DNA of 64,000 nucleotides from positions 1 through 64,000 of the forward strand of contig PGYR01000008.1 in assembly GCA_002839765.1 (NCBI GenBank), given 5' to 3'. The stretch comes from Ignavibacteriae bacterium HGW-Ignavibacteriae-4 (GTDB taxonomy: Bacteria > Bacteroidota > Ignavibacteria > Kapaibacteriales > UBA2268). Of this stretch, positions 8,994-19,363 are shown one piece after another (position 1 is the stretch's first letter; every line of letters begins with the position of its first letter). Below the pieces are notes generated by a model, which was not told the origin of the DNA, ran no database searches, and saw only the letters and a list, made by a program, of their open reading frames with translations. A program made the translations under genes and the position numbers.

Positions 8994-11900
8994 CTATTTA
9001 GTAATAGTGAATATTTTTGTAATGATATCAGTTGGTGTTTCCAACCTGAGGATATAATTTCCGTTTGCAATATTCTTTGTATTAATTTCAGTTTGGTGCT
9101 CTCCTTTTCCCAAGTCTTTTGCAGCTAAAGTAGTTACTAATTTGCCTTTAATATCATAGACGGATAAGTTAGTAAATCCATCTTCTACCAAATTATAATC
9201 TACAAAAAAATCTCCATTTTCTGCTATAATGTCTATTCTATTTGGAGGACTTTCATCATACAATCGGTATTGACCATCAGAAAGACAAACACCGTCAAGT
9301 GTGAAAAGTCCGTCGTTTTCTTCTATTTTCTTTTGTAATATTTCCTCGTCTCGGCTATTATATGCTCTAACATCTACAATATCTAAAACAGTAGTAATAG
9401 CATTGCCAATTGTTGGCAAAAAGCGGTTCTCAACTAAATTACTCATTATCTCTTCATTGCCAATTTTAAATGTAATCTGGCGAACTTTATTAACGACAAT
9501 CCCTTCGTCATTTAGGCGGAATGGCAGTAAAAGAGTTGCATTGTATTCTAAGTCAACTTCCAATCGCGTCAAATCCAACGAGTTAGGATTATCAGTTATG
9601 TTAATCTTCACTGGAATTAAAGTCAAATTCCCAGGGAATGCACTTAAAGTGTCAATTGAAACAGTCATACGGACTGAATCTTTACTTATACCATTACCGA
9701 GTAGTTTTACTATGACGGGCTCTCTTCTAACATCTAAATAGAAATGAACTTCGGCGTTGCTAGCACCAGCAACTTTTGGTGTGTAAGTGAATTCTGATTT
9801 CAGAGTATCAAATGCATATATATGGCTCTTAGTAGTTGTAATGTTATAACTATACTCGTTGTTTATATCATTTACAATGATCACACTATCAATTCCAATC
9901 GATGCTACACTTTTATTACGAACTACCCAATCATCTTCTGTTTTTTGGAGGGAAATATCTACGTTACCAAAATCAATAACTGGTTCTTTGTATGACCAAA
10001 GGAAAGTCGAGTTATCACCTATTTCTTCAGAAAGTAAATAAAAATAGAATTTACCTTGAGTAGTTTCAATCGTTCCTCTTGCTATGTTGCTTCCTGACAT
10101 ATCAGAGTTGAATCTGAATCTAACATCTATTTTGTCTTGTAAATCAACAGGCCCTACGAAATCAGTTTCATATCTTATATCGTCGATTGTAATATTAATG
10201 ATAGTAACATCACCGGGTAGTACTCTAGTTATGAAGTCGAGTACTAAGCTGTCTTTCCTGCTGTTTATATATACTTTACCGAAGTCAATAGTGTCAATAT
10301 AGTCAAATGAAGCTTCTTTAATAGACCAAAGTGAGTCTGAAATGTCCGAGTTGATGGTGTTATATTCCAAAGACCAAATAAACTCCTTCACATAATTAGA
10401 GTTATATACTATGTCACTTTGAAAATTATTCCCGAAATCTAGGCTGTCATTTATATTACCAGTTAGTACAACTCTATTTTCAGAAGTAAAGAGATTACCT
10501 GTGTAAACCGGCTTTTCAAGGTATCTCGTCCAATTTATTTCACCATTATATAGATTTGCAGAAGTTAGGAATATTGTGTTTGATCTACTCCTTGGTATTG
10601 TATCAGAACCAATTAATATACGCTCATTAGTTCTACCAGCTAGTATTATCGTACTATTGTCAAAAACATCTATATTCTTATCCAACATAAATTTATCATA
10701 TTGTCTATCCCATAATAATTCATTATTATCATTAATTGCTAATAAACGAACTGATGATTCCTCTTCTCCCATGAATTTCGTTTCACCATCATAATAGGTA
10801 GTATCAGTAGTTCGAACTAAATAATAATTAATATCTTTATATGATTTATAATCCAAAGTAGTTTGATCAAAACTTTCATCGTAGGATATATAATTTTTCA
10901 ATTTCAATTCTGGGTTGTTATAATCGTTTTCTACAGCCATAACTCTGCTGAAGTTAGTGTCCAATTTCAGATGACCAGCTCCAGTTCCAGTCCCCCATAG
11001 TACAACTTTATCATCTGATATAGGTTGCATTCCTCTATAATCAAAGCTCAGACTATCTAGCTTATAATCCCAATAATTAACTTTCTCAAAGTTCAAATCT
11101 GCATCAATTCGAGCTAAGTAATTAATACGATTATATTCTAGTCTGTTTATTACGTTAGTAGAGTCATAACTTAATTCACCATTAGTATTTCCAAATAAGT
11201 GTAATTTGTTATCAGATGCTTCTAATCCCTTGAAGTATGTAATTCCTGATACAAGTTGAAAATGATTTTCTATTAATTTATAAGAATCTAGATTTAGATT
11301 CTTATCTATTTTTAGTAATACTCCAGTAGAATAACTTGGGCGTTCATGTTTATAATTAAGATTATCAAATTCTATTGAATTAGCACTAATACATAATAGA
11401 AATATATGATCTTTAATGCTAGTCATAAGATAGTTAATCTCTTGTGTGTAAAACACGCGATGACTCACCGGATCCAAATTTTCGTCAAGTATTATCAGTA
11501 CAGTTCGTAAAGCATCCTTATAATCTCGTATTTGTCCTATTGTATCTAACTTAAGATTTCTATATTCAAACTTATCTTTAAATTTGGTTAACATTATGTA
11601 TTGTTTATCACCGAATTTGATTATACTATTTACTTTAGATTGCGAAGTTGAGTCTATTAGCCCCAAGCTATGAGTTTGAATTCTATTCTGAACTTTACTT
11701 GCCTCAGTTACCTTAAGCAAAGCTTCTTCCGTTGGTGTATCGGGAATCTTCTCCCAGGGGAAATCTAAGGCGTTATAATTCGATACGATCTTATTCCAAC
11801 TAAAACCAGCATCAGCTGAATATTCGACATTGTAACTCAAATTACCTTCTGAATTTTCCCATCTAAGACTAGTGGCATTGCCTACATAATATTGCTCCCC

Positions 11901-13124
11901 ACCATTGGGAATAACAACTTCCAGATTGTTTTCTTCTGGTATATACTTGACTACTATATCTTGATCTTCGCATGAGTTTGATACTACTCTTATCACATCG
12001 CTAAAGTCAGTTATACCGTTCGGATTTGCAATTCTAATTCTCAATCGCTCTCCAATTGCTAGTTTAATTGGATAATCAGTTTTTGCAGGTTCCATAACCT
12101 CAAAACCTGAATAAAGCGAATAAATATCATTAATGACTAATGTATCTTTCTTTGATAATATATTAGTATAATATACTTGAGTATTTCCTTTGTAAAATGT
12201 TATATTTTTAGGGTTAGTGTTGTATTCTATTAGTTGGTCTTTCGAAAGTATGAATCGCGTACTGTCTGAATATGTACCTTGATAGAATAAATCAATATCT
12301 CGGTCTCTTCCACAATTTTCTGAAATATAATATAGCCTACAAACATCTAATCCAGAAGTAAGGTTAGCTAATGCTTGGAACACCGATTCTATCTTATCTT
12401 CACCCTGTAGATTATCAAAAGCAATGCCGCCTGTTTCATTAGATATTTCTACTAACTCTCTATCCATATTAGTATATATAGAAACAGCATAAAGGGTTAT
12501 ATCTTCATCCACAAATGATTTTAACAAATCAAACTTATTAAGGAAAGTATCTTCACCATCTGTAAGAAATACAATGATTTTCTTATACTTAGCCCCATTA
12601 GTAGATGCAATAGAGCCATCGGCATGATTAAGTGCCTTGTTAATGTCAGTTCCGCCACCGTTAAGTGGAATATCTTTGATAGTTTGCTTAGCTAGGTTTT
12701 TATCAGTACTATAATTTAGGACACGGTATGTATCTGCACCAAAGTGTGTAATTGCTATTTCTGTATCGGGATGTAGTAGATCAATAAATTTGATAGCTGC
12801 GTTTCTAATTACTTCTAATCTCGATTTACCGTTAGAAGTTAATTGATTCATCGAATTAGAATTGTCAATAGTCAAGACTACGGAAATAGGTACTGGACTT
12901 TTATGATTCTCACAGCTCAAACTATTTATTATTTGATCTATTCCATTTTCTTTTAAGCTCATTTCACTTTTGTCTGGAGCTATTTTTTTTCCATTTTCAT
13001 CTAGGACTATATACTCACAATTCAACGTAGGATATGCTTCAGTTCCAACCTTCGTTATTACAACCGATTGACTTAGCAGGGGGATAGGAAGTATGTAAAG
13101 TAAAATCAGTAAATAGAATTTCAT
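8994..13124 (-). CDS. Large secreted VWA-domain protein with T9SS sorting domain
   Basis: The product is about 1376 aa. I chose ATG 13124 because it has a GGAAA ribosome site and is followed at once by a signal peptide (MKFYLLILLYILPIPLLSQS); ATG 13145 is an alternative. A von Willebrand A domain (about residues 75-265) has the metal-ion motif DNSNS plus GGGTD and TDGED. Next come a segment NGGEQYYVGNATSLRWENS of fibronectin/Ser-Thr-protein type, a long beta-propeller-like middle, and ASH-like segments (DFGKVYINSRKDSL, DFGNVDISLQKTE). The end is a T9SS type A domain (LSVYDIKGKLVTTL, NGNYILRLETP). It is likely a cell-surface adhesin or assembly scaffold, and lies 1 bp upstream of the OmpA gene start. 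Confidence 0.82.
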   Translation of the reverse strand: MKFYLLILLYILPIPLLSQSVVITKVGTEAYPTLNCEYIVLDENGKKIAPDKSEMSLKENGIDQIINSLSCENHKSPVPISVVLTIDNSNSMNQLTSNGKSRLEVIRNAAIKFIDLLHPDTEIAITHFGADTYRVLNYSTDKNLAKQTIKDIPLNGGGTDINKALNHADGSIASTNGAKYKKIIVFLTDGEDTFLNKFDLLKSFVDEDITLYAVSIYTNMDRELVEISNETGGIAFDNLQGEDKIESVFQALANLTSGLDVCRLYYISENCGRDRDIDLFYQGTYSDSTRFILSKDQLIEYNTNPKNITFYKGNTQVYYTNILSKKDTLVINDIYSLYSGFEVMEPAKTDYPIKLAIGERLRIRIANPNGITDFSDVIRVVSNSCEDQDIVVKYIPEENNLEVVIPNGGEQYYVGNATSLRWENSEGNLSYNVEYSADAGFSWNKIVSNYNALDFPWEKIPDTPTEEALLKVTEASKVQNRIQTHSLGLIDSTSQSKVNSIIKFGDKQYIMLTKFKDKFEYRNLKLDTIGQIRDYKDALRTVLIILDENLDPVSHRVFYTQEINYLMTSIKDHIFLLCISANSIEFDNLNYKHERPSYSTGVLLKIDKNLNLDSYKLIENHFQLVSGITYFKGLEASDNKLHLFGNTNGELSYDSTNVINRLEYNRINYLARIDADLNFEKVNYWDYKLDSLSFDYRGMQPISDDKVVLWGTGTGAGHLKLDTNFSRVMAVENDYNNPELKLKNYISYDESFDQTTLDYKSYKDINYYLVRTTDTTYYDGETKFMGEEESSVRLLAINDNNELLWDRQYDKFMLDKNIDVFDNSTIILAGRTNERILIGSDTIPRSRSNTIFLTSANLYNGEINWTRYLEKPVYTGNLFTSENRVVLTGNINDSLDFGNNFQSDIVYNSNYVKEFIWSLEYNTINSDISDSLWSIKEASFDYIDTIDFGKVYINSRKDSLVLDFITRVLPGDVTIINITIDDIRYETDFVGPVDLQDKIDVRFRFNSDMSGSNIARGTIETTQGKFYFYLLSEEIGDNSTFLWSYKEPVIDFGNVDISLQKTEDDWVVRNKSVASIGIDSVIIVNDINNEYSYNITTTKSHIYAFDTLKSEFTYTPKVAGASNAEVHFYLDVRREPVIVKLLGNGISKDSVRMTVSIDTLSAFPGNLTLIPVKINITDNPNSLDLTRLEVDLEYNATLLLPFRLNDEGIVVNKVRQITFKIGNEEIMSNLVENRFLPTIGNAITTVLDIVDVRAYNSRDEEILQKKIEENDGLFTLDGVCLSDGQYRLYDESPPNRIDIIAENGDFFVDYNLVEDGFTNLSVYDIKGKLVTTLAAKDLGKGEHQTEINTKNIANGNYILRLETPTDIITKIFTITK

Positions 13125-13147
13125 ACTTTTCCAACTTTTGTACATCT

Positions 13148-13200
13148 ACTATATATAAAGACACATGAAACGCAAAAACGTCTCAAAAATAGTGAAGTTT
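13148..13200. repeat. Intergenic 50-nt element, copy 1
   Basis: The word AAGACACATGAA-N8-ACGTCTC, flanked by TATATATA on one side and AGTGAAGTTTTTTT on the other, recurs at 43982-44035 and, more diverged, at 40209-40268. All copies lie between co-directional minus-strand genes, upstream of an envelope or secreted-protein gene. It may be a regulatory site or a degenerate mobile repeat. Confidence 0.55.
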
Positions 13201-13202
13201 TT

Positions 13203-13556
13203 TTAGTCGCGGAACTGACCGCACCCTAGAAATTTATCACCATTGAGCCGAATTATGACTTGAAAAGTCTCAGTTTTCTCTTTTGTATAGTTGTGACATT
13301 CTCTTTCTAGTATATTGAACTCCAATAATGTATTGCCTTCTTGGTGCTTATGCAATGACTCCGTATATTTTTCATCGCCCATATTATATACTATTTCTTT
13401 GTCCATTCCTTTCATCGAGAAACGTACATCTTTTTCTTTCGAAATAGAAAGGTTCCACATCGGATTATCACCCGACGCGCTGAATGATTGGTCAATATTT
13501 TCGCTACAACTTGCTAATAATAAAGTACTTATAATTATCAATAATACTCTTTTCAT
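13203..13556 (-). CDS. Small lipoprotein, unknown function
   Basis: The 117-aa product begins MKRVLLIIISTLLLASC, a clear lipoprotein signal with the acceptor Cys in LLASC. The mature domain is beta-rich with Glu/Lys pairs and two further Cys residues near the end (RECHNY, FLGCGQ). I do not recognise a family. The ORF-track start five codons upstream would overlap prfB and put residues before the signal; ATG 13556, one base after the prfB stop, fits better. It is co-transcribed with prfB by position, though that need not mean shared function. Confidence 0.7.
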   Translation of the reverse strand: MKRVLLIIISTLLLASCSENIDQSFSASGDNPMWNLSISKEKDVRFSMKGMDKEIVYNMGDEKYTESLHKHQEGNTLLEFNILERECHNYTKEKTETFQVIIRLNGDKFLGCGQFRD

Positions 13557-13557
13557 C

Positions 13558-14656
13558 TTAAACTTCTCCACTTAATAATACAGCTTTTATCAATTCATCT
13601 AGGTCGCCATCCATCACAGACGTAATATCTGATGTTTTGTATTCTACTCTTGCGTCATTCACCATAGTATATGGTTGGAATACATACGAGCGAATTTGGC
13701 TCCCCCATTCTATTTTTTTCTTAGCCCCTTCTATCTTGGCTTTCTCAGCATCTTCTTCTTCTGTTCTCTTTTTGTAAAGAGCAGATTTTAGCATTTTCAT
13801 GGCTAGTTCTCTATTCGCTAATTGCGAACGTTCTTTCTGACAAGCTACAACTATGCCCGATGGTTTATGTCTAAGTCTAACAGCTGTTTCTACTTTGTTG
13901 ACGTTCTGTCCACCTTTACCGCCAGCTCTGAAAGTGTCTAATTCTACATCTGCTGGATTTATCTCAATCTCAACATCATCTTCTACTTCTGGATATATAT
14001 ATACACTAGCAAATGAGGTGTGTCTTCGTGCATTCGAATCGAAAGGGGAGATACGAACCAATCTATGGACACCATTTTCAGCTTTCAAATACCCATAAGC
14101 ATAGTTACCTTCAATCTGGATAGTAGCCGACTTTAGACCTGCTACCTCGCCTTCTTGCTCGTCGAGCAATCTAGTAGTAAATCCTTTTCTTTCTGCCCAA
14201 CGTAAATACATTCTTAATAACATATCCGCCCAATCGCAAGCCTCTGTACCGCCCGCACCAGCGTTAACTGTTAGTATCGCGTTGCTCGGGTCATCTTTAC
14301 CAGAAAGCATATTGATTACTTCTAACTCATTTACGGTTTTTATCGCTTTGTTTAGCTCCTTATCTATATCATCAGATAAGCTCTGATCTGATAGTTCATC
14401 AGCTAAACTTACTATTGCTTCTGTGTCATCAACTGTACTAATAGCAGCATAGTAAGTATCTATCCAATTCTTTCTTTCGGATAGTTGCTTCATTACCCGC
14501 TTTGCATTATTTGAATCATCCCAAAACCCAGGAGTCTCGGACATATCTTTTAACTCTTTAAGCTCACGCTCTTTGACCTCTACGTCAAAGATACCTCCTT
14601 AAATGCTCCACTTTCTCTTTTAGCTTACTTAACTCTTCTTTTTGAACATCAAACAT
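13558..14656 (-). CDS. prfB: Peptide chain release factor 2, with programmed +1 frameshift
   Basis: Release factor 2 ends translation at UGA and UAA. The ORF track gives only 328 aa from an internal Met. The full gene starts at ATG 14656 and reads 23 codons ([20 protein letters not shown]...) to an in-frame TGA at 14585-14587. The sequence AGGAGGTATCTTTGAC is the classic RF2 frameshift site: an internal Shine-Dalgarno, the CTT slip codon, then TGA C. A +1 shift skipping base 14587 continues as [22 protein letters not shown] to 13558. The product is 365 aa, the length of E. coli RF2. The GGQ peptidyl-hydrolysis motif ([17 protein letters not shown]) and the SPF stop-recognition tripeptide ([11 protein letters not shown]) are intact. 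RF2 regulates its own synthesis through this shift. Confidence 0.96.
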
Positions 14657-14925
14657 GTTTTTCTCGTTATATGATTAGGTATAATGTGTAATTTAACGTA
14701 TTTGTTACCTTTTAAAAAGTATTGTTGTTGAAAACTAATCAACGTTTTTTTAATCTAAAACTTGAATTCGTTAATATGTAATTTTATATTACATTTATTG
14801 CAGCAAATAATAGAAATAAATACTCGTCTATATTAATACCTAAGGAAAAAAATTGCATTTTTTTGTAACTGTTTCCTATTAAAACGGTCTATATATAAAA
14901 GAGAAAAACCAAGAAGGTAAATAAA

Positions 14926-17508
14926 ATGGAAGGAAATTTTTCAAGTAGGGTCAACGACGTAATCAAGCTAAGTAGAGAGGAAGCTCTCCGACTAGGACAC
15001 GACTACATCGGCACCGAACACCTTCTGCTAGGAATTATCAGAGATGGCGAAGGAATCGCAGTTAAAGTCCTTAGAAATTTGGATGTTGATTTGTATAAGC
15101 TAAAAAAAGGTATAGAGGAGACTGTCAGACCTAGCGGTTCGACTATTACTTCGGGGAATATACCACTGACTAAACAAGCAGAAAAAGTTTTAAAAATTAC
15201 ATATTTGGAAGCTAAACTGTATAAATCTCAAAAGATTGGTACTGAGCATTTACTTCTTTCTTTACTAAGAGATGAAGAAAATATAGCTGCTCAAATATTA
15301 GAGCAATTTAATGTTAATTACGATTTGGTAAGAAACGAACTAGATAGCATTATCAAAGGTGAGAAACCTACTGATAGTGGTGAATCCTCGTACATACCTC
15401 GTAAAACAGAGAAAACTGCTCAATCGAAACAAAAAGAAAGAGCTAAAACTCCGGTACTAGATAACTTTGGTCGCGATTTGACTAAAATGGCTGCTGAAAA
15501 GAAGCTAGATCCAGTAATAGGAAGACAAAAAGAAATCGAAAGATTATCTCAAGTTCTATCTCGAAGAAAGAAAAACAACCCTGTACTAATCGGTGAACCT
15601 GGTGTTGGTAAAACAGCGATTGTAGAAGGACTTGCACTTCGTATAGTTCAGAAAAAAGTATCTCGTGCATTGTACGAGAAGCGAATAATAACTCTCGATA
15701 TCGCTTCGCTTGTGGCTGGTACTAAGTACCGTGGCCAATTCGAAGAGAGAATGAAAGCAGTCATCAATGAGCTTGAAAAAGCTGATGACGTTATATTATT
15801 CATCGATGAGATACATACTATAGTCGGTGCCGGTGGAGCTTCTGGCTCGCTTGATGCATCGAATATGTTCAAACCGGCTTTGGCTAGGGGAGACATACAA
15901 TGTATTGGTGCTACTACTCTCGATGAGTATAGAGAAAACATAGAGAAAGACGGTGCTCTAGAGCGTAGGTTCCAGAAAATATTAGTAGAGCCACCTTCTG
16001 CACTTGAAACTCTCAAAATAATCGAAAAAATAAAGGATGCTTACGAGAAGCATCACCACGTTATCTACACTGATGAAGCAATTCAGACAGCTGTTCGCTT
16101 AGCAGATAGATATATCTCGGAAAGAAATTTCCCAGATAAAGCTATTGACATAATAGATGAAGCTGGAGCGAAAGTCCATCTGGAGAATATTGACGTTCCT
16201 ATTAGTGTTATCAATCTTGAAAAAGAAATCAAGAAGATAAATGAAGAAAAGAATATAGTAGTCAAAAAGCAAAATTTCGAAGAAGCTGCTAGATTACGTG
16301 ACTTAGAGAAAAACAAGCAACAAGAACTAGTTACTGCCAAAGAAGAATGGGAAAAACAATCAGATAAACTGGTATTCCCAGTAACTGAAACAGACATTTC
16401 GGATGTAGTTTCTATGATGACTGGTGTTCCAGTTTCAAGAGTTGCAGAATCTGAGTCTATCAAACTTCTCTCTCTAGCAGATGAGCTAAAAGGCACAGTA
16501 GTAGGACAAGAGCAAGCTATTGAGCATTTAACAAGAGCTATCAGACGTGCTAGAGCTGGACTAAAAGATCCTAAGAGACCAATCGGGTCATTTATGTTCT
16601 TAGGCCCAACGGGTGTAGGTAAAACTGAGCTTGCAAAATCGCTATCGAAAGCTATGTTTGACACTGAAGATGCAATTATCCGTATAGATATGAGTGAGTA
16701 TATGGAGAAATTCTCTGTATCTAGACTAGTCGGTTCGCCTCCGGGTTACGTTGGCTATGAGCAAGGTGGTCAGCTAACTGAGAAAGTTAGAAGAAAGCCA
16801 TACTCTATCATATTGCTTGATGAGATAGAAAAAGCTCATCCGGATGTTTATAATATCTTACTTCAAGTATTTGATGATGGTATATTGACTGATGGATTGG
16901 GAAGAAAGATTGACTTCAAAAATACTATTATAATAATGACTTCTAACGCTGGTACTAAGGATTTGAAACCGGGCGGTAGAATTGGGTTCACTGATATAGA
17001 ATCAGAAAACGATTACGAAGAGCTAAAAAGTTCAATCGAAGAGTCAACTAAATCTATATTTAGTCCAGAGTTCATCAATAGAATAGATGATTTCATTATC
17101 TTCCGTAAGCTGACTAAAGAAAACATCAAGGAAATTATTGATATCCAATTGAAGTTAGTACAAGAAAGAATGAACCTGCACCAAATGACTTTAGAGATAA
17201 ACGATGCAGCGAAAGATTTCATTGTTGAGAAAGGATTCGACGAGAAGTATGGTGCTAGACCACTGAAACGTGCGCTCCAAAAGTACGTGGAAGACGAGCT
17301 AGCAGATGAGATACTGAAAGGACATCTTTTGAACGGTGCTGTAGTCAAAGTTCAATACGACAAGAAAAACGAGAAGCTGAAATTCAAATTCGTTGGTGGA
17401 GAAAAGAAAATCGACGAAAAAGAATTGGTAAAGCCGAAAATAGATATCGATGACGAGATAGACGACAACCCAGAAATCAACATTGACGAGGACGTTAGCA
17501 ACAACTAA
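14926..17508 (+). CDS. clpC: ATP-dependent Clp protease ATP-binding subunit ClpC
   Basis: This 860-aa AAA+ unfoldase feeds substrates to ClpP. It has a double Clp N-repeat domain (about 1-145), AAA1 with Walker A GEPGVGKT (223-230) and Walker B LFIDEIH, a UVR/coiled-coil middle segment ([19 protein letters not shown], 449-466) that marks ClpC rather than ClpB, AAA2 with GPTGVGKT (560-567) and [13 protein letters not shown], and a C-terminal D2-small domain. The tail is unusually acidic ([17 protein letters not shown]). The gene is monocistronic, preceded by AAGAAGG as a ribosome site and followed by a strong terminator. Confidence 0.96.
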   Translation: MEGNFSSRVNDVIKLSREEALRLGHDYIGTEHLLLGIIRDGEGIAVKVLRNLDVDLYKLKKGIEETVRPSGSTITSGNIPLTKQAEKVLKITYLEAKLYKSQKIGTEHLLLSLLRDEENIAAQILEQFNVNYDLVRNELDSIIKGEKPTDSGESSYIPRKTEKTAQSKQKERAKTPVLDNFGRDLTKMAAEKKLDPVIGRQKEIERLSQVLSRRKKNNPVLIGEPGVGKTAIVEGLALRIVQKKVSRALYEKRIITLDIASLVAGTKYRGQFEERMKAVINELEKADDVILFIDEIHTIVGAGGASGSLDASNMFKPALARGDIQCIGATTLDEYRENIEKDGALERRFQKILVEPPSALETLKIIEKIKDAYEKHHHVIYTDEAIQTAVRLADRYISERNFPDKAIDIIDEAGAKVHLENIDVPISVINLEKEIKKINEEKNIVVKKQNFEEAARLRDLEKNKQQELVTAKEEWEKQSDKLVFPVTETDISDVVSMMTGVPVSRVAESESIKLLSLADELKGTVVGQEQAIEHLTRAIRRARAGLKDPKRPIGSFMFLGPTGVGKTELAKSLSKAMFDTEDAIIRIDMSEYMEKFSVSRLVGSPPGYVGYEQGGQLTEKVRRKPYSIILLDEIEKAHPDVYNILLQVFDDGILTDGLGRKIDFKNTIIIMTSNAGTKDLKPGGRIGFTDIESENDYEELKSSIEESTKSIFSPEFINRIDDFIIFRKLTKENIKEIIDIQLKLVQERMNLHQMTLEINDAAKDFIVEKGFDEKYGARPLKRALQKYVEDELADEILKGHLLNGAVVKVQYDKKNEKLKFKFVGGEKKIDEKELVKPKIDIDDEIDDNPEINIDEDVSNN

Positions 17509-17534
17509 TGTCTGATTGAGATAAGAATAAAATC

Positions 17535-17566
17535 AAAGCCAAGTGGAAACACTTGGCTTTTTTGGT
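17535..17566 (+). terminator. Rho-independent terminator of clpC
   Basis: A perfect 11-bp stem AAAGCCAAGTG/CACTTGGCTTT (17535-17545 with 17550-17560), a GAAA tetraloop and a T run follow. It also separates clpC from the convergent DUF4209 gene. Confidence 0.92.
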
Positions 17567-17581
17567 TTTGAATACAGTATT

Positions 17582-19333
17582 TTATTCCTCTAAATTAAGT
17601 TTATAATTTCCAAGTTTTAATAATGCTGTGATAAGCAAAAGCATAGTACTAGCTAAATAATTTTTTGTTTGATAAAAACAATGAGCAACATTATTTCTTA
17701 AATTCATCCCATCAGATGTAAAAAGAAATTTAAAAAATGCAATGTCATCTTCAGGAATAATTTCATTAAGCTTGACGTTATCTAATAACTTTTCGAATGA
17801 TATTCTCTCTTGAGTAGCATTCTCTTTAATCTCAATAGTTTGTGCACCAATATGTTTTGAAAATTCTCTTAGTAGTCCTTCAAATTTTATTACCAATGAA
17901 TCTATTGGTAGTATATAGCCTATACTACTATTTTTATTTTGTTTTATATCAATTTCAATTTGGTTGAAAAAGCTAAAAAGTGAAGGAGATAATAATTCAA
18001 TCCAGTTAAAACCTTCCACTTGACCTTCAGTATTTACGGATGTAAAATCTTGACCATACCAAGAATTCTCTTTTAAGAAATCAATTATTGTGTTGAGAGT
18101 CACTTTTCCTTTTTTGAAACCCTTTGAAATTATCATCCAAAGATAGTTTATAGAAAAACTTTGAATATAAATTGAATAAGGATCAATTCCACTTTTCTTA
18201 TTGCCTGTGACATTCTTATTAATATCAAAATTCATTACACTTACAAGATCTAGTGCAACTGGTCGTATTTCTTCATACAGTACTGCTGCATTAGGGAATA
18301 TTTTATCACAAAGTATTAAGTATGTATATATTCCCTTGCTATCATATTTATCTATTATTTCATCAGTTTCTTTATTAAATAAATCCCAAATTTTTTGGAA
18401 TTCTTCATCTGTATTTTCAACTTCTAATAATTCGAAATTTAAGTTCTTTTTAGCCTTTTCAATTAATACTGTGACATCTTCAATTTTTTCTTTATTACCA
18501 GCTTTTTTATACTGTACCAATGCTTTTAAATAAAAGTCGTGGACAATAAAGCTTCCTTTATGTTCTTCTGATTTAGTGATATAAAATTCAGCAAGTCTAT
18601 TATGAAATGGTTTAGGGGGAACACTTATTTTTTGACTTAGAATAATTTGTAAACCTAAGTATTCTTCTAATAATTCAGGATAGGTTTTATTTTCAATTAT
18701 GCATTTAGAATATTCAAAAAAAGTGTTAAAATTAGAAATATCTATTTTTTTTCCTTTCTTGACAATGAAATTCACTAATGAATATTCTGTATAGCTATTT
18801 ATAATATACTTACCTAAATGAGAAATTAGAAATTGTATTACCTCATCTTTTTTAAAGTTTGAATATTGTGAAAGAATAAAAAGATTTTGAAAATAACTTC
18901 CAAAGGATTGATTTGATAAACTATCCTGATAATTAAATGATACAGTTTTTAGAAAAGCTAAATAGTTATCTATTGCCAAGGTAGCGAAAGAGCGATGTTT
19001 GTGTTCACTATTCCAAAGTAGATGATTGTATTTTGCTTTGTATTTGGGATTTACTGTTTTCTCTGCGCGTATTTTTATATAGTCTAAATCGTCATTAAAT
19101 AAATCTAAATTTGGATAGGATGATCTGTCTATATCATGATATTTGGGATTTGAATTTCCATCTCTAAATATGTAATCGTTAAAAAATAACTCATAAGAAC
19201 AATATTTTTTTAGATCAGCATCCTCAATTTTATCCCTTAGTTCTAATAATGAATTTGAGATACTAATATCAATGATCAAACTATTATCACTTTCGAGATA
19301 ATTATAATATTCGTCTAAGTTTTCAAACTTCAT
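17582..19333 (-). CDS. DUF4209 protein with HEPN-like RNxxxH motif, partner of Shedu
   Basis: The 583-aa protein is almost entirely helical and has no signal or membrane segment. Its last 150 residues match what I know of DUF4209: FEGLLREFSKHIGAQ, then FEKLLDN, EDDIAFFKFLFTSDGMNLRNNVAHC. The RNNVAH at 546-551 fits the DUF4209 RNxxxHG signature, with Cys replacing Gly, and the RX4-6H active-site pattern of HEPN ribonucleases. I infer an RNase effector. It is the second gene of an operon, 30 bp downstream of a Shedu-family nuclease on the same strand. A role in phage defence follows from that neighbour only. Alternatively it could be an RNA-binding regulator. Confidence 0.72.
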   Translation of the reverse strand: MKFENLDEYYNYLESDNSLIIDISISNSLLELRDKIEDADLKKYCSYELFFNDYIFRDGNSNPKYHDIDRSSYPNLDLFNDDLDYIKIRAEKTVNPKYKAKYNHLLWNSEHKHRSFATLAIDNYLAFLKTVSFNYQDSLSNQSFGSYFQNLFILSQYSNFKKDEVIQFLISHLGKYIINSYTEYSLVNFIVKKGKKIDISNFNTFFEYSKCIIENKTYPELLEEYLGLQIILSQKISVPPKPFHNRLAEFYITKSEEHKGSFIVHDFYLKALVQYKKAGNKEKIEDVTVLIEKAKKNLNFELLEVENTDEEFQKIWDLFNKETDEIIDKYDSKGIYTYLILCDKIFPNAAVLYEEIRPVALDLVSVMNFDINKNVTGNKKSGIDPYSIYIQSFSINYLWMIISKGFKKGKVTLNTIIDFLKENSWYGQDFTSVNTEGQVEGFNWIELLSPSLFSFFNQIEIDIKQNKNSSIGYILPIDSLVIKFEGLLREFSKHIGAQTIEIKENATQERISFEKLLDNVKLNEIIPEDDIAFFKFLFTSDGMNLRNNVAHCFYQTKNYLASTMLLLITALLKLGNYKLNLEE

Positions 19334-19363
19334 TCTTACTCATTTATTTTGATTTATTGTTGT

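Noticed and set aside
8993-9070. ATG start at 9070 for the OmpA-family gene
   Set aside because: It overlaps the VWA gene by 77 bp and puts 26 residues before a clean signal peptide; TTG 8992 fits better.
15482-17348. Minus-strand ORFs inside clpC (15482..15670, 15648..16016, 16083..16664, 17013..17348)
   Set aside because: They are antisense shadows of a strongly conserved gene, Ser/Leu/Phe rich, with no family features.
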